DNA of 64,000 nucleotides from Streptomyces sp. CNQ-509 (GTDB lineage: Bacteria > Actinomycetota > Actinomycetes > Streptomycetales > Streptomycetaceae), in assembly GCF_001011035.1 (NCBI RefSeq), contig NZ_CP011492.1, forward strand, positions 1,805,501 through 1,869,500. The letters run 5' to 3'. The notes beneath the pieces are model-generated. The model saw only the letters and a list, made by a program, of their open reading frames with translations. It searched no databases and was not told the DNA's origin. Below, one piece after another: positions 43,510 to 52,900 of this stretch. The position numbers were made by a program, and so were the translations under genes. Position 1 is the stretch's first letter. Every line of letters begins with the position of its first letter.

Positions 43510-43537
43510 CCCGGCGTACAGGCCGACTCGTCCGCCT
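43510..43537 (+). repeat. Third, short copy of the rnpB 3' end: probable outer attachment site
   Basis: It is identical over 28 bp to 12910-12937 and 34137-34164 (begins CCCGGCGTACAGG, ends CGTCCGCCT), in the same orientation. Sequence on both sides differs from the other copies: the rnpB terminator is absent and another small dyad follows. It defines the probable crossover core and the far end of a second insertion. Confidence 0.7.
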
Positions 43538-43642
43538 CTCCCTGCTCCGGCCTGCCGGTTTCCTGAGGCCAGGAAGATCCGGCGGGGATGCGCGATCCGG
43601 CCGGCGGGGTACGTCGGCCGCGGCGCGCCGTATCCTTCGCCC

Positions 43643-44353
43643 GTGGAGCTACGCTTCGAGACCCGCCGGTCGGACTCGCCCTGGGTCGACACCGTGTGGA
43701 GTTGCACGAGCGAGCAGGTCACGGCGATGACGTCCGTCGCCGGAGTGCACTGGGGCCTGGTCTTCTGGAGGCAGGACGGCCGGGCGTACGCGGGCGTCAC
43801 CGGTCCCGGGACCCGGACCGGGACGGCGCCGGTGCCGGAGGGCGCGGCCTTCACCGGCATCGAGTTCGCCCTGGGCACCTCGTTGCGGGCCCTGCCCACG
43901 CCCGCGCTGGTCGACGGCGGCGTCGAGCTGCCCGACACCACCCGCCGGACGTTCCGTCTGGACGGCGCACGGTGGGAGACGCCCCGCGCCGACGACGCCG
44001 AGGCCCTGGTCGGGCGGCTCGTCCGGGCCGGGATCGTGGTCTGTGACCCGCTCGTCGCCGAGGTGCTGCGGGGTCACCGCCCGGCCGTCTCGGAGCGTAC
44101 GGTCGAACGCCGGTTCCGCGCCGCGACCGGGCTGACACGGGGGGCCGTCCGGCAGATCGCGCGGGCCCGTACCGCGGCGGAGCTGCTGGCCCTCGGCGCG
44201 CCGGCCGCTTTCGTCGTCGCCAAGCTCGACTACTTCGACGAGCCGCACCTGGCCCGGGCGCTGCGCTCCTACGTCGGACGCACGGCGCGGCAGTTGCGCG
44301 AGGGCGCCGGCGGCGCGATCGCCCTCCACCCGGATCAGCGCGTGACGTCGTAG
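43643..44353 (+). CDS. AraC-like helix-turn-helix regulator
   Basis: The start GTG 43643 gives 236 residues (VELRFETRRSDSPWVDTVWS). The N-terminal part is a beta-rich sensing domain, and the C-terminus has the AraC pattern PAVSERTVERRFRAATGLTRG, RTAAELLALGAPAAFVVAKL and FDEPHLARALRSYVG. TATCCT at about 43630 lies 8-13 nt before the GTG with no ribosome site, fitting a leaderless transcript. Its end overlaps the convergent reductase gene by 19 bp. AraC proteins of this type often control a neighbouring DHFR-like gene. Confidence 0.82.
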   Translation: MELRFETRRSDSPWVDTVWSCTSEQVTAMTSVAGVHWGLVFWRQDGRAYAGVTGPGTRTGTAPVPEGAAFTGIEFALGTSLRALPTPALVDGGVELPDTTRRTFRLDGARWETPRADDAEALVGRLVRAGIVVCDPLVAEVLRGHRPAVSERTVERRFRAATGLTRGAVRQIARARTAAELLALGAPAAFVVAKLDYFDEPHLARALRSYVGRTARQLREGAGGAIALHPDQRVTS

Positions 44354-44913
44354 ATCAGCTTCATGATCCCGTTCGAGTAGGTCTCCGACTCCCGCAGCGT
44401 CAGCATCTGCTTGTCGCGGTCGGCCCGGCCGAACAGGCTCTTCCCGGCACCGAGCAGCACGGGGAAGACGAGCAGGTTGTACTGGTCGATCAGGCCCGCG
44501 TCCGACATCCGCCGGGCCAGCTCCGCGCTCCCGTGGATGAAGATCGCGCCACCGTCGCCCTCCTTGAGCGCGGCGACGTCCTCGGTCGAGCGCAGGATGC
44601 TCGTCGGCCCCCACCCGTCGACGAGGTCGTCGTCGGACAGCGTGGTCGACACCACGTACTTGGGCAGCTCCTTGTAGGCGGCGTGGTCCTCCGAGCCGGG
44701 CCAGACCGGCGCGAACGCCTCGTAGCTGCGGCGGCCGAACATCAGCGCCGTCGTGTCGGCGAGTTCCTCGCCCTTCAGCGACCAGGCTTCCGGGACGAAC
44801 TCGAGGTCCTTCACCACCCATCCGCCGCTGCGGTGCTCCTCTCCCGGCCCGCCCCCGGGCGAGTCCACGACGCCGTCAAGGGATACGAAGGCTGTGTAGA
44901 CCAGGTCGCGCAT
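44335..44913 (-). CDS. Dihydrofolate-reductase-like (RibD C-terminal) protein
   Basis: The 192-residue protein starts MRDLVYTAFVSLDGVVDSPGG, the opening strand and loop of RibD-C/DHFR-like NADPH-binding proteins. TTALMFGRRSYEAFAPVWPG near 52 and IFIHGSAELARRMSDAGLIDQYNLLVFPVLLG near 124 complete the pattern. These stand-alone proteins are annotated as dihydrofolate reductases, but activity on folate or pyrimidine is mostly untested. It is convergent with the AraC-like gene. Confidence 0.88.
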   Translation of the reverse strand: MRDLVYTAFVSLDGVVDSPGGGPGEEHRSGGWVVKDLEFVPEAWSLKGEELADTTALMFGRRSYEAFAPVWPGSEDHAAYKELPKYVVSTTLSDDDLVDGWGPTSILRSTEDVAALKEGDGGAIFIHGSAELARRMSDAGLIDQYNLLVFPVLLGAGKSLFGRADRDKQMLTLRESETYSNGIMKLIYDVTR

Positions 44914-45195
44914 GGTGCTGTCTCCTCATGATCAGGCGAGTACCGGGCCAGGCTAGATCGCGGCCGCGGCGGCCGTCTTGGACGAAAACGACAGCACGTC
45001 CAGCCCTCGGGGCACCGCTCACGGTCGTACGCCGGGGGCGTGGATGCGGCATTCGGTGCAGTCGAGCCGCGGGTGCCCTCGGTGGACCGAGTGGGGTTGA
45101 CGGGATCCGCAATGCCTGCGCGATCAGCGGGGACAGGGAGAGTGATCACATCACTCCGGGGAGCCGTGTCTCCCCTGTGACTCCTGGAGGACGCC

Positions 45196-45405
45196 GTGCG
45201 TCGTCTCACTCTGTCCCTGGCCGCCGCGGCGCCGGGTCTCGGTGCCGTACTCGGCGCGAGCACCGCCGCCGCGGCCCAGCAGCCTCCCATCCCCGCCGGA
45301 CTGTGCGTCGAGGGCGGCGGGAAGGTCGTCCACGACGGCACCACCCCGCCCGTCGTCTACCCGTGCGAGGGCGGGAGTTTCGACGGGCTCCCGGTGATCC
45401 CCTGA
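45196..45405 (+). CDS. Small secreted protein of unknown function
   Basis: GTG 45196 behind GGAGG encodes 69 residues. The first 27 (VRRLTLSLAAAAPGLGAVLG, then ASTAAAA) form a signal peptide. The mature peptide of about 42 residues has two Cys (LCVEGGGK and YPCEGGSF) that could form one disulfide, plus many Gly and Pro. Similar tiny Cys-pair exported proteins are common in streptomycetes; none has a known role. It has its own ribosome site and stands alone. Confidence 0.6.
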   Translation: MRRLTLSLAAAAPGLGAVLGASTAAAAQQPPIPAGLCVEGGGKVVHDGTTPPVVYPCEGGSFDGLPVIP

Positions 45406-45478
45406 CCCGTCACGCCAGGTCTGCTGCTGCCTGAGGCGCGCCCCGGGCAGCAGCAGCTCACCGTACGAACGTGGGCTG

Positions 45479-46468
45479 TTACGTGGCGACAGCGGCTGAG
45501 CTACGGGCATGCCTGCGGTGGTCCCTGCGGGCCCTGAGATAGGAAACCCCGGTACCGGTGCGGGCGCGGGCTGTGGCGAGAAGCCAGCCTCGCGGACGGC
45601 TCCGGAAGACGTCGTAATCAGAGCGGATGAGCTGCTGGAGGCTGAGGCGTCCGAGGGCCAGGTACTGACGGGGCAACTCGCGCGAGGAGGGGTGGACGTG
45701 GCGCCACCACGCATCGGCTGTCTCGAAGTACTGTCCCACTCGGACCGTTTCGAATCGGACGAGTTCGCGCAAGGACGGCGTCATGACGCCACGTGAGACG
45801 ATCTGTTCAAACTCGGCACGATCCAGTCCAAACCGCGCGAGGTCTTCCGTCGGGAGATAGACGCGCCCCAGTGCGAGGTCTTCGCGGAGATCGGCGAGGA
45901 AGTCCAGGAGGTATACGCCGTATCCGAGCGAGGACGCGATGCGCTGGGCGTCATCGTGACGTGTCTCCAAGAGTGCGTTCATCCATCCTGCATGCACGCC
46001 GCTGATGCCGCTCATGTACCCGTTCAGGTCGGCGTAGGTGGCGTAGGACGTGACATGGAGGTCCCCGCGCATCGTGTGGAGGAACTCGCGAACGCTATCG
46101 AGTTCGATGCCGTAGGTGTCGATGACGTGCCGGAACGCTCGGGAAATCAGCCGTCCCTGCCGCCCGTCGAGAGAGTACGCACCGTCCGTGTCCGGCTCGT
46201 AGGAGCCGTCGAAGAACGCCGCCGTCCAGGCATCGAAGGCGGCCTCCCGCTCGCTGATCGGTGTCGCCTCGTCATCCAGGAGTTCGTCGGCGTACCCGCA
46301 GAAGGCAAGAATGGCGTCGTAGTACGGCCGAATCGCCGGGTACAGCAGTGCCCGCGCCGCCGGATACGCTGCCGAGTTGTTCCTGGACAGGAATTTGCCG
46401 CAGCATGTATAGGCTTCGACGAGCGCTCCCGTGCGCACCCCGGCAGCTACGAGTTCACGAGTTCGCAC
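45479..46468 (-). CDS. Squalene/phytoene-synthase-like enzyme
   Basis: GTG 46468 is preferred because GGGAG lies 5 nt before it; a GTG at 46528 would add 20 residues. The 329-residue protein has both Asp-rich motifs of the family: YADELLDD at about 59-66 and LLDFLADLREDLALGRVYLP at about 187-206. Classic members join two prenyl diphosphates head to head. No carotenoid desaturase, cyclase or hopene gene is near. Some squalene-synthase-like enzymes prenylate aromatic carbazoles (CqsB4, NzsG). It is third in an operon after a methyltransferase and an indole-type prenyltransferase, so an aromatic prenylation role is plausible. Confidence 0.85.
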   Translation of the reverse strand: MRTRELVAAGVRTGALVEAYTCCGKFLSRNNSAAYPAARALLYPAIRPYYDAILAFCGYADELLDDEATPISEREAAFDAWTAAFFDGSYEPDTDGAYSLDGRQGRLISRAFRHVIDTYGIELDSVREFLHTMRGDLHVTSYATYADLNGYMSGISGVHAGWMNALLETRHDDAQRIASSLGYGVYLLDFLADLREDLALGRVYLPTEDLARFGLDRAEFEQIVSRGVMTPSLRELVRFETVRVGQYFETADAWWRHVHPSSRELPRQYLALGRLSLQQLIRSDYDVFRSRPRGWLLATARARTGTGVSYLRARRDHRRHARSSAAVAT

Positions 46469-46549
46469 GCGTTCTCCCAGATGATGTATCGGCCGTTTCA
46501 CTTGCGATTGACGATCGGATGAGTGCACACCTCGGGTGTGGTGAAGCCG

Positions 46550-47689
46550 TCAGGTCTCATCGAGGTCGGGGAACAGCTCAGTGATCTCCCGCCGGGTGAT
46601 CAGACTCTTGCCGTAGAACATGGGCGAGAGGTAGACCGTGATCGGTGATCCACTGCGGCCGGTGCGCATGGAGGCGAAACTGTGAATTCCCCAGCTCTCG
46701 TCGAGCGGCTTTCGAGCCACGTGCGAGAGCAGTGCCTGGTAGTCCTGGTCGGGGATTTCATTGGCCGCGAGCGCACGCCTGACGCGGTCGCAGGCGACCT
46801 GGTCGTCGGGGACGTAGTGCCAGAGCGGAACGTACGCCGTGGCCGATTCAGGCCGCTGCCCGCCCCGCGCCGTGAAGGTGAAGTTGGTGATCACCGGCTG
46901 CGCCCCGGTGTACTGGGTGAGTTCGGTGGCGAACTCTTCCACCGAGCCCGCGCGGTGCTCCGGGAAGGCTGCCAGCTTGCTGTCCCACAGGGCAGGGGTG
47001 ATGGTGCGATGCAGGAAGTAGACCTTGACCCGCGCGTCGGGTGCGTCTGAGAGATCCAGACTGATGTACACGACGGGGTCGAGGTCGCTGCCGCGGTCGG
47101 CGAAGGCGCGAAGGGGCTCCCACACCTGGCCGAACCCCAGCCTCTCAAGTGCGACCCGTACGCGGTCATCCGGTGTCATCGCGGGCGAAGCGTTTGCATT
47201 GAGGTAGACCTTGTATGCCGGGGCTGACTTTTCGGAAAGGCCCACGGCGTGTGCCATGGCCCACCCATGGGCGTCCTGCTCAGGGAGGAACAGGTCCCGG
47301 ATCACGTCGAGTTTGCGGGTGGAGATGCCGGCATGGTCGACGAGGCGGCGGGTGAGGCGGGATGCGGTGTCTTGCGCGTCGGCCGTGGTGGCGCGAGAAG
47401 GCTGCGCTTCGACGCAGACCCGCACTTCGGTGCCGCTGCGACCGAACGCGGCGGAGAACTCCACCGGTGACGTGTCGGTGGTGATGAAAGATCCCCAGAC
47501 CGGTTCCTTTCCGATGGGCTGATCGCCCCAGGATGCGAGCATGGTACGCACCGTCGCCGCTCCCGACTCGGCGTCGAGCCCCGTAGCAGCCAGGAGCCGC
47601 TTCAGCGTGGGGATCGTGTACTCGGTGAATGTGGTCTCGGGACGCAGCCGGGCGTCAGGAATCCGTGAACTCCTGGCATCCATTCGCAT
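46550..47689 (-). CDS. DMATS-type aromatic (indole) prenyltransferase
   Basis: ATG 47689 is chosen for the GGAAGG ribosome site at 47701-47696, giving 379 residues. The pattern is that of bacterial tryptophan dimethylallyltransferase-like (PF11991) enzymes of the ABBA fold: TFTEYTIPTLKRLLAATGLD, WGSFITTDTSPVEFSAAFG, AYKVYLNANA, VVYISLDLSDAPDARVKVYF, ATAYVPLWHYVPDD and ITVYLSPMFYGK. The alternating basic and tyrosine residues on these strands bind the prenyl diphosphate. Substrate is probably tryptophan or another indole, transferred from DMAPP or a longer donor. It lies between a methyltransferase and a phytoene-synthase-like gene. Confidence 0.88.
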   Translation of the reverse strand: MRMDARSSRIPDARLRPETTFTEYTIPTLKRLLAATGLDAESGAATVRTMLASWGDQPIGKEPVWGSFITTDTSPVEFSAAFGRSGTEVRVCVEAQPSRATTADAQDTASRLTRRLVDHAGISTRKLDVIRDLFLPEQDAHGWAMAHAVGLSEKSAPAYKVYLNANASPAMTPDDRVRVALERLGFGQVWEPLRAFADRGSDLDPVVYISLDLSDAPDARVKVYFLHRTITPALWDSKLAAFPEHRAGSVEEFATELTQYTGAQPVITNFTFTARGGQRPESATAYVPLWHYVPDDQVACDRVRRALAANEIPDQDYQALLSHVARKPLDESWGIHSFASMRTGRSGSPITVYLSPMFYGKSLITRREITELFPDLDET

Positions 47690-47782
47690 GTTCACCTTCC
47701 GGTTTCTGTCGACATCACCCTGGTCCCCAGGGGGCCCGACGGGTCTGGCCCGGCGACGGCACGCCTCCGCCATGGGCTGTTG

Positions 47783-48616
47783 TCAAAGCCCTCTGCGTTC
47801 CGCGGTGAGCAGCACGTACCCGAAGATCTCCGCGGCATCGGCTTCTTTCAGGCACTCCATGAGGTGCGTGAAGGCCGCCTCCCCCAGCACGTGGGCGAAC
47901 TCCGGCGATCGCGTCCGCAGGGTCTCGGTCAGGTAGCCGATCGAGCGCCAGGCGTGGTCGGAGAGGTCGAGGCTTTCGAGAGTTCGGAGGCCGGCCGCGG
48001 TGAAGAGATCTTCGTATCCCGTCAGAGTCGGAGGGGAGTGCATACGAAACGCCGTACACATGGTGTCCATCAGGGCACTGCTTGCCTCTGGGCCGGCGCC
48101 GCGGTGGTATCCGTCTGCGATCACCAGCCGGCCCCCGGGAGCAAGCACACGGCCGATCTCGCAGAACACCCTTCCGCGGTCCGGCATGTGGCTCATCGAC
48201 TCGATCGCCCACACCGCGTCGAAGGATCCGTCGGCATACGGCAGCGACATGGCGTCCGCACTCTCGAAGCGCACTCGGTGCGCCAGCCCTTCACGTCGGC
48301 TGCGCTCGTTGGCGCGGTCGACTTCGCGCGCGCTGACGGAGACGCCGACCACCTCCACGCCGCAGACGTGGGCGAGGCGCAGCGCGGGCGCACCGGTACC
48401 GCAGCCGATATCGAGCACCCGCTGCCCGGCGCGCACCCGGGTGCGCTTGATCACCTGATCCGTCATACATGAGGTAGCCGCGGCGAGCGACCCGTCCCCG
48501 GAGGCGTCCCAGTACCCGAAATGCAGATGGCTGCCGTACGCCTCGGCGAGAATTCCTGTGAGCGTGTCGAAGAATTTATCGTCCGATTCCTCCGTGCGCT
48601 CGGGACGTCGGGCCAT
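47783..48616 (-). CDS. Class I SAM-dependent methyltransferase
   Basis: ATG 48616 behind GAGGAG, 277 residues. The HFGYW motif at 32-36 and motif I VLDIGCGTGAPALRLA at 67-82 place it with small-molecule C-, N- or O-methyltransferases of the sterol/tocopherol/RebM type. VVGVSVSAREVDRANER and DAVWAIESMSHMPD follow. It is the first gene of the operon with the DMATS prenyltransferase 93 bp downstream. It may methylate the indole product or, as TleD does in teleocidin assembly, a terpenoid chain; the sequence alone does not decide. Confidence 0.88.
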   Translation of the reverse strand: MARRPERTEESDDKFFDTLTGILAEAYGSHLHFGYWDASGDGSLAAATSCMTDQVIKRTRVRAGQRVLDIGCGTGAPALRLAHVCGVEVVGVSVSAREVDRANERSRREGLAHRVRFESADAMSLPYADGSFDAVWAIESMSHMPDRGRVFCEIGRVLAPGGRLVIADGYHRGAGPEASSALMDTMCTAFRMHSPPTLTGYEDLFTAAGLRTLESLDLSDHAWRSIGYLTETLRTRSPEFAHVLGEAAFTHLMECLKEADAAEIFGYVLLTAERRGL

Positions 48617-48664
48617 CCGGCTCTCCTCAAGAGAAGAAGTAAGTGCACCGTCGTTGCGACAGAT

Positions 48665-48680
48665 TCGAAGCCGGCTTCGA
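48665..48680. promoter_or_regulatory. 16-bp perfect palindrome upstream of the methyltransferase operon
   Basis: TCGAAGCCGGCTTCGA is a perfect palindrome 49-64 bp upstream of the methyltransferase start, inside the 378-bp gap shared with the divergent kinase-like gene. It fits an operator for the operon. No regulator gene is adjacent. The rest of the gap (48681-48994) has no open gene; a weaker dyad ATCGAG/CTCGAT lies near 48860-48880. Confidence 0.55.
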
Positions 48681-48994
48681 TTCCCTCTTCCGTAGGGAAA
48701 ATCGGTGAACGTCTCACCCGCGCCAGCGACACTCTCCCCTGAAGGTATTCACTCGGATATCACGCGTGACACATGGAAGCGGAGTCACTTGGTTCCCTTG
48801 CGCGCCCGGGGCGCACGACGGAGGTGCCACCAGGTGTGGCATCACTTCCGGACCACTTGATCGAGGGGTTTGGCTCGATGCCGTGCCGGGTGCCGGTCTC
48901 GCTCCCGGCCTACGGCCGGCGCCACTGGAGCCGCCGTGCTCGACTACTCTCGGCCTGGGGTGCGCGGGGAGCGTGGACATGAGGGGAGGGCGGT

Positions 48995-49837
48995 GTGGAG
49001 CCGTGGGAACACGGTCGCGCGGTCGACGCGGCCCAGGCGACCGCTGCGGAACTGGGCCTTCGGGCCGACGACACGGTCGTCATCCACAACTCGGACCGCG
49101 TCGTGCTGCGCCTGCTCCCGTGCGATGTGCTGGTTCGGGTGGCGCCTTCGGAGCACCTGGCCGATTCCCGCTTCGAAGTAGAGGTTGCTTGCCGTCTCGC
49201 CGACGTCGACGCCCCGGTGGCCGGGCTGGAGCCTCGGGTCGACCCGCGCGTATACGTGCACGGCGCCTTCGCGGTCTCGCTCTGGCGCTACTACGAACCT
49301 GTGGGTGCAGAGATCGCACCGGCCGATTACGCGGACGCCCTCGTACGGCACCATGCCGCCCTGCGCCGCATCGACCTGGACGCACCGCACTTCACCGATC
49401 GAGTCGCAGGGGCGCTGCGAGAGGTGAACGACACGGAGCGTTCCCCGGAACTGCCCGACGCCGACCGGGAATTTCTCAGGAGCACACTCAGCGGACTGAG
49501 CGCCGCGATCAGCGCCGGGAGTTCCGGCGACCAGCTCCTGCACGGCGAACCGCACCCGGGCAACCTCCTCAACACCAGGAGGGGCCCGCTTTTCGTGGAC
49601 CTCGCCACGTGCTGCCGCGGACCGGTCGAGTTCGACCTCGCCCACGCGCCGGAAGACGTGGGGAAGCACTACGCGGGAGCCGACCCCGCCCTGATCCACC
49701 GATGCCGCGCCCTGGGCTGGGCGATCTTCTCCGCCTGGCGCTGGCGCCAAGAAGACCAGATGCCCGACCGGGCCCACTGGCGGACGGCAGGTCTCCAACG
49801 GGTTCGTACCGCACTCGAGCGCCGCGGACCCGGCTGA
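48995..49837 (+). CDS. APH-family phosphotransferase
   Basis: The start GTG 48995 follows AGGGGAGGG; 280 residues. The aminoglycoside-phosphotransferase-like kinase fold is shown by VVLRLLPCDVLVRV (nucleotide lobe), LLHGEPHPGNLLNTRRGPLFVDLATCC near 180-205 and EFDLAHAPEDVGKHY. In the catalytic loop HGE replaces the canonical HGD; relatives with HGEPHPGN exist, so this is a subfamily trait. Substrates range from antibiotics to sugars and choline. Divergent from the prenyltransferase operon, it could give self-resistance or modify an intermediate, but may be unrelated. Confidence 0.82.
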   Translation: MEPWEHGRAVDAAQATAAELGLRADDTVVIHNSDRVVLRLLPCDVLVRVAPSEHLADSRFEVEVACRLADVDAPVAGLEPRVDPRVYVHGAFAVSLWRYYEPVGAEIAPADYADALVRHHAALRRIDLDAPHFTDRVAGALREVNDTERSPELPDADREFLRSTLSGLSAAISAGSSGDQLLHGEPHPGNLLNTRRGPLFVDLATCCRGPVEFDLAHAPEDVGKHYAGADPALIHRCRALGWAIFSAWRWRQEDQMPDRAHWRTAGLQRVRTALERRGPG

Positions 49838-49941
49838 ACGCGGAACAGCGGTACCACAGCCGCCGTCGCGCGGCGAAGGAACCGCCCCAACCCGTGTGAT
49901 CGTCAATAACTACGGTGACCGAGCGGCGAGGGAGAGCCGGC

Positions 49942-52900
49942 GTGGGAAATCGGCCGACGGACTGGCATGTACTCGATCTCGATGACGACCCGACGCCGGG
50001 TGATCCGGAGCGGGTGAAGCAGTTGGCGCGTGAGCTGCATGATTTCGCCGATGATGTGGCGGATGCGTTGCGGCAGATCAAGGGCATGGCCGGTGAGGAC
50101 GCGCTGCTGCGGTGGGCGGGGAAGACGGCGAAGGCGTTCCAGGACGAGTTCGACGAGGTCCCGAAGAACCTGAAGAAGCTTCAGCGGTCGTATGACCTGG
50201 CGGGGGATGCGCTGGCGGCGTACTGGCCGAAGCTGGAGCGCGCGCAGTCGCTGGCGGACAAGGCGCTGGCCAAGGGCCGGGAGGCGCAGAGTGATCTCAC
50301 CGCGGCCAGCGGGCGTCTTGATGCGGCGAATTCGTGGGTGGAGCGGGCGACGAAGAAGACGGAGGAGTACGACGGGAAGGAGGGCAGGGAGAAGCCCGAC
50401 GAGTCCGAGGTACGCGCCGCGACCCGCAACGCCACCGACGCCAAGTCCGCCCGCGCCTCCGCCCAGACGGCTGTCGACAACGCGCAAGGCGGTCTGGAAG
50501 CGGCGAAGAAGATGGCCGCGGATGCGAAGAAGATGCGTGAGGACGCCGCTTCCGAAGCGAAGGACAAGCTGGAGGAAGCTTCGGATGCCGGTATTCAGAA
50601 CCGGAAGTGGTGGGAGAAGGCGGTCGACTGGGTCAAGGACAACTGGGACACCATCGTCAACGTCTGCAAGGTCATCGTCGCCGTCCTCGGCATCGTCGTC
50701 CTCATCATCGGCGGACCCCTCGCCTGGGTGGTACTCGCCGCCGCCCTCGTGGTCCTGGCGGACACCCTCTACAAGTACATGAACGGCCAAGCCTCCCTCT
50801 GGGACGTCGCCTTCGCCGCCCTCGACTGCATCCCCGGCATGAAGGGCCTCACCACCCTGGGCGGGCTGGCGAAGATGGCCAAGGGCGGCATGAAGGCCAT
50901 GGCGGGCCTGAGGGCCATGAAGGCCGGCGTCCTGGGCCTGGCCAAGCGTGGCGGCGACATGCTCGGCGACGCCGCCCAGGGCGCACGCAACCGGCTCAGG
51001 AACGTCGTCAACAAGCTCACCGACCCCGTCGACCTGGCGACCGGCGAGATGTATCTCACGCAGACCGATGTCGAACTCCCCGGCCTGCTCCCCCTCACCT
51101 TCAACCGCCGGCTGGGCTCGTCCTACCGGTGTGGCCTGTGGTTCGGTCCTACCTGGACGTCCACCGTCGACCAGCGGCTGGAGATCGACGAGGACGGCAT
51201 CGTCTTCATCACCGAAGACGGACGCCTGCTCGCCTACCCCCACCCCCACGGCACCGACGAGGTCCTGCCCGAGTCGGGTCCGCGCTGGACCCTGGCTCGC
51301 CTGGAGACCGGTGACTACACGATCACCGACCCGCTCACCGGCCACATCCGGCACTTCCACGCCCCCGTCTCCGACGACGTGGCTCTCCTGCACCGGATAT
51401 CGGACCGCAACGGTCACACCCTCACCTTCGCCTACGACGCCGACGGCGTCCCCACCGACATCCGCCACTCATCCGGCTACCGCCTCCGCCTGACGGCCGA
51501 GGGCGACCGGGTCACCGCCCTCCACCTCGCGAACGCGGCCGGCGACGGCTCGGACGTGGAGGTCAAGCGCTTCGGCTACGACACCGACGGCAACCTCACC
51601 GAGGACTACAACTCCTCGGGCCTCCCGCTGACCTTCGCCTACGACGACCGCCTGCGCGTCACCTCGTGGACCGACCGCAACGACCGCTCCTACTCCTACA
51701 CCTACGACGAGCACGACCGCTGCACCGCCGAGGGCGGCGAGGCGGGCCACGTGGCTCTCACCCTCGCCTACGGAGGAGAGGATCCCGCCTGGCCCGCGTG
51801 CACGGTCACCGCCCTCACCACCGCCGACGGCGCCACCACCCGCTTCGTCGTCAACGACAACAGTCAGGTCGTCGCGGAGATCGACGCCCTCGGCCACGTG
51901 TCGCGCACCGAGTACGACCGGCACCACAACCTGCTCTCCGAGACGAACGCCCTGGGCCACACGACCCGGTACGAGAACAACTCCCTCGGACAGCCCACCG
52001 CGATCACCCACCCGGACGGCTCGGTGGTCCGCTACGAGTACGACGAGTCCGCCTGCCACACCGCCACGCTCATGCCGGACGGAACGGCATGGCGGTGGGA
52101 GTACGACGCCCGGGGCAACCTCGTCTCCCAGACCGACCCCTCCGGGGCCACGACCCGCCTGACGCGCGACGACGGCGGCCGGCTCACCGGGCGGATCGAT
52201 GCCCTCGGCCACACCACCCGCGTCCGCTGCGTCCCCGCCGGCATGCCCGAAGAAGTCGCCGACCCCCTGGGCGCGGTGATGCGCTTCCGCTACGACGCCT
52301 TCGGACGGACGAGTCACGTCACCGACCCCACGGGGGTGAACGAGTCGCTGACCTGGTCGGTCGAGGGGCACCTCGTGCGCCGTACCCGCGCCGGCGGGCC
52401 GGCCGAGACGTGGACGTACGACCCCGAGGGGAACTGCCTCACCCAGGTGGGCGCGGACGGGTCCACCACCCGTTTCGAGTACACCCACTTCGACATGCTC
52501 TCCGCCCGCGTCGAACCGGACGGCGCGCGGCACGAGTTCACGTACGACGCCGGGCTGCGGCTGACGGAGGTGCGCAACCCCCAGGGGCAGAGCTGGCATT
52601 ACCGTTTCGACCCCGCGGGCCGGATGGTCGCGGAGGAGGACTTCGACGGCCGCACCCTCACCAGCACCTTCGACGCGGCCGGGCAGCTCGTCGCCCGTAC
52701 GAACGCCGCCGGCGAGACCGTCACCTTCGGCTACGATCCCGCCGGCCGCATCGCGCACAAGACGGTGGGCGAGCTGACCACCGTCTACGCCTACGATCCC
52801 GCCGGCCGCCTGCGCTCTGCCGCCAACCCGCAGAGCAGCCTGGTCTACCTGCGCGACGCGATGGGGCGCGTCGTGGCCGAGACCGTGGACGGCCGCACCA

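Noticed and set aside
45479..46468. Carotenoid biosynthesis locus
   Set aside because: There is only one phytoene-synthase-like gene, with no desaturase, cyclase or GGPP synthase, and its operon partners act on aromatic substrates.
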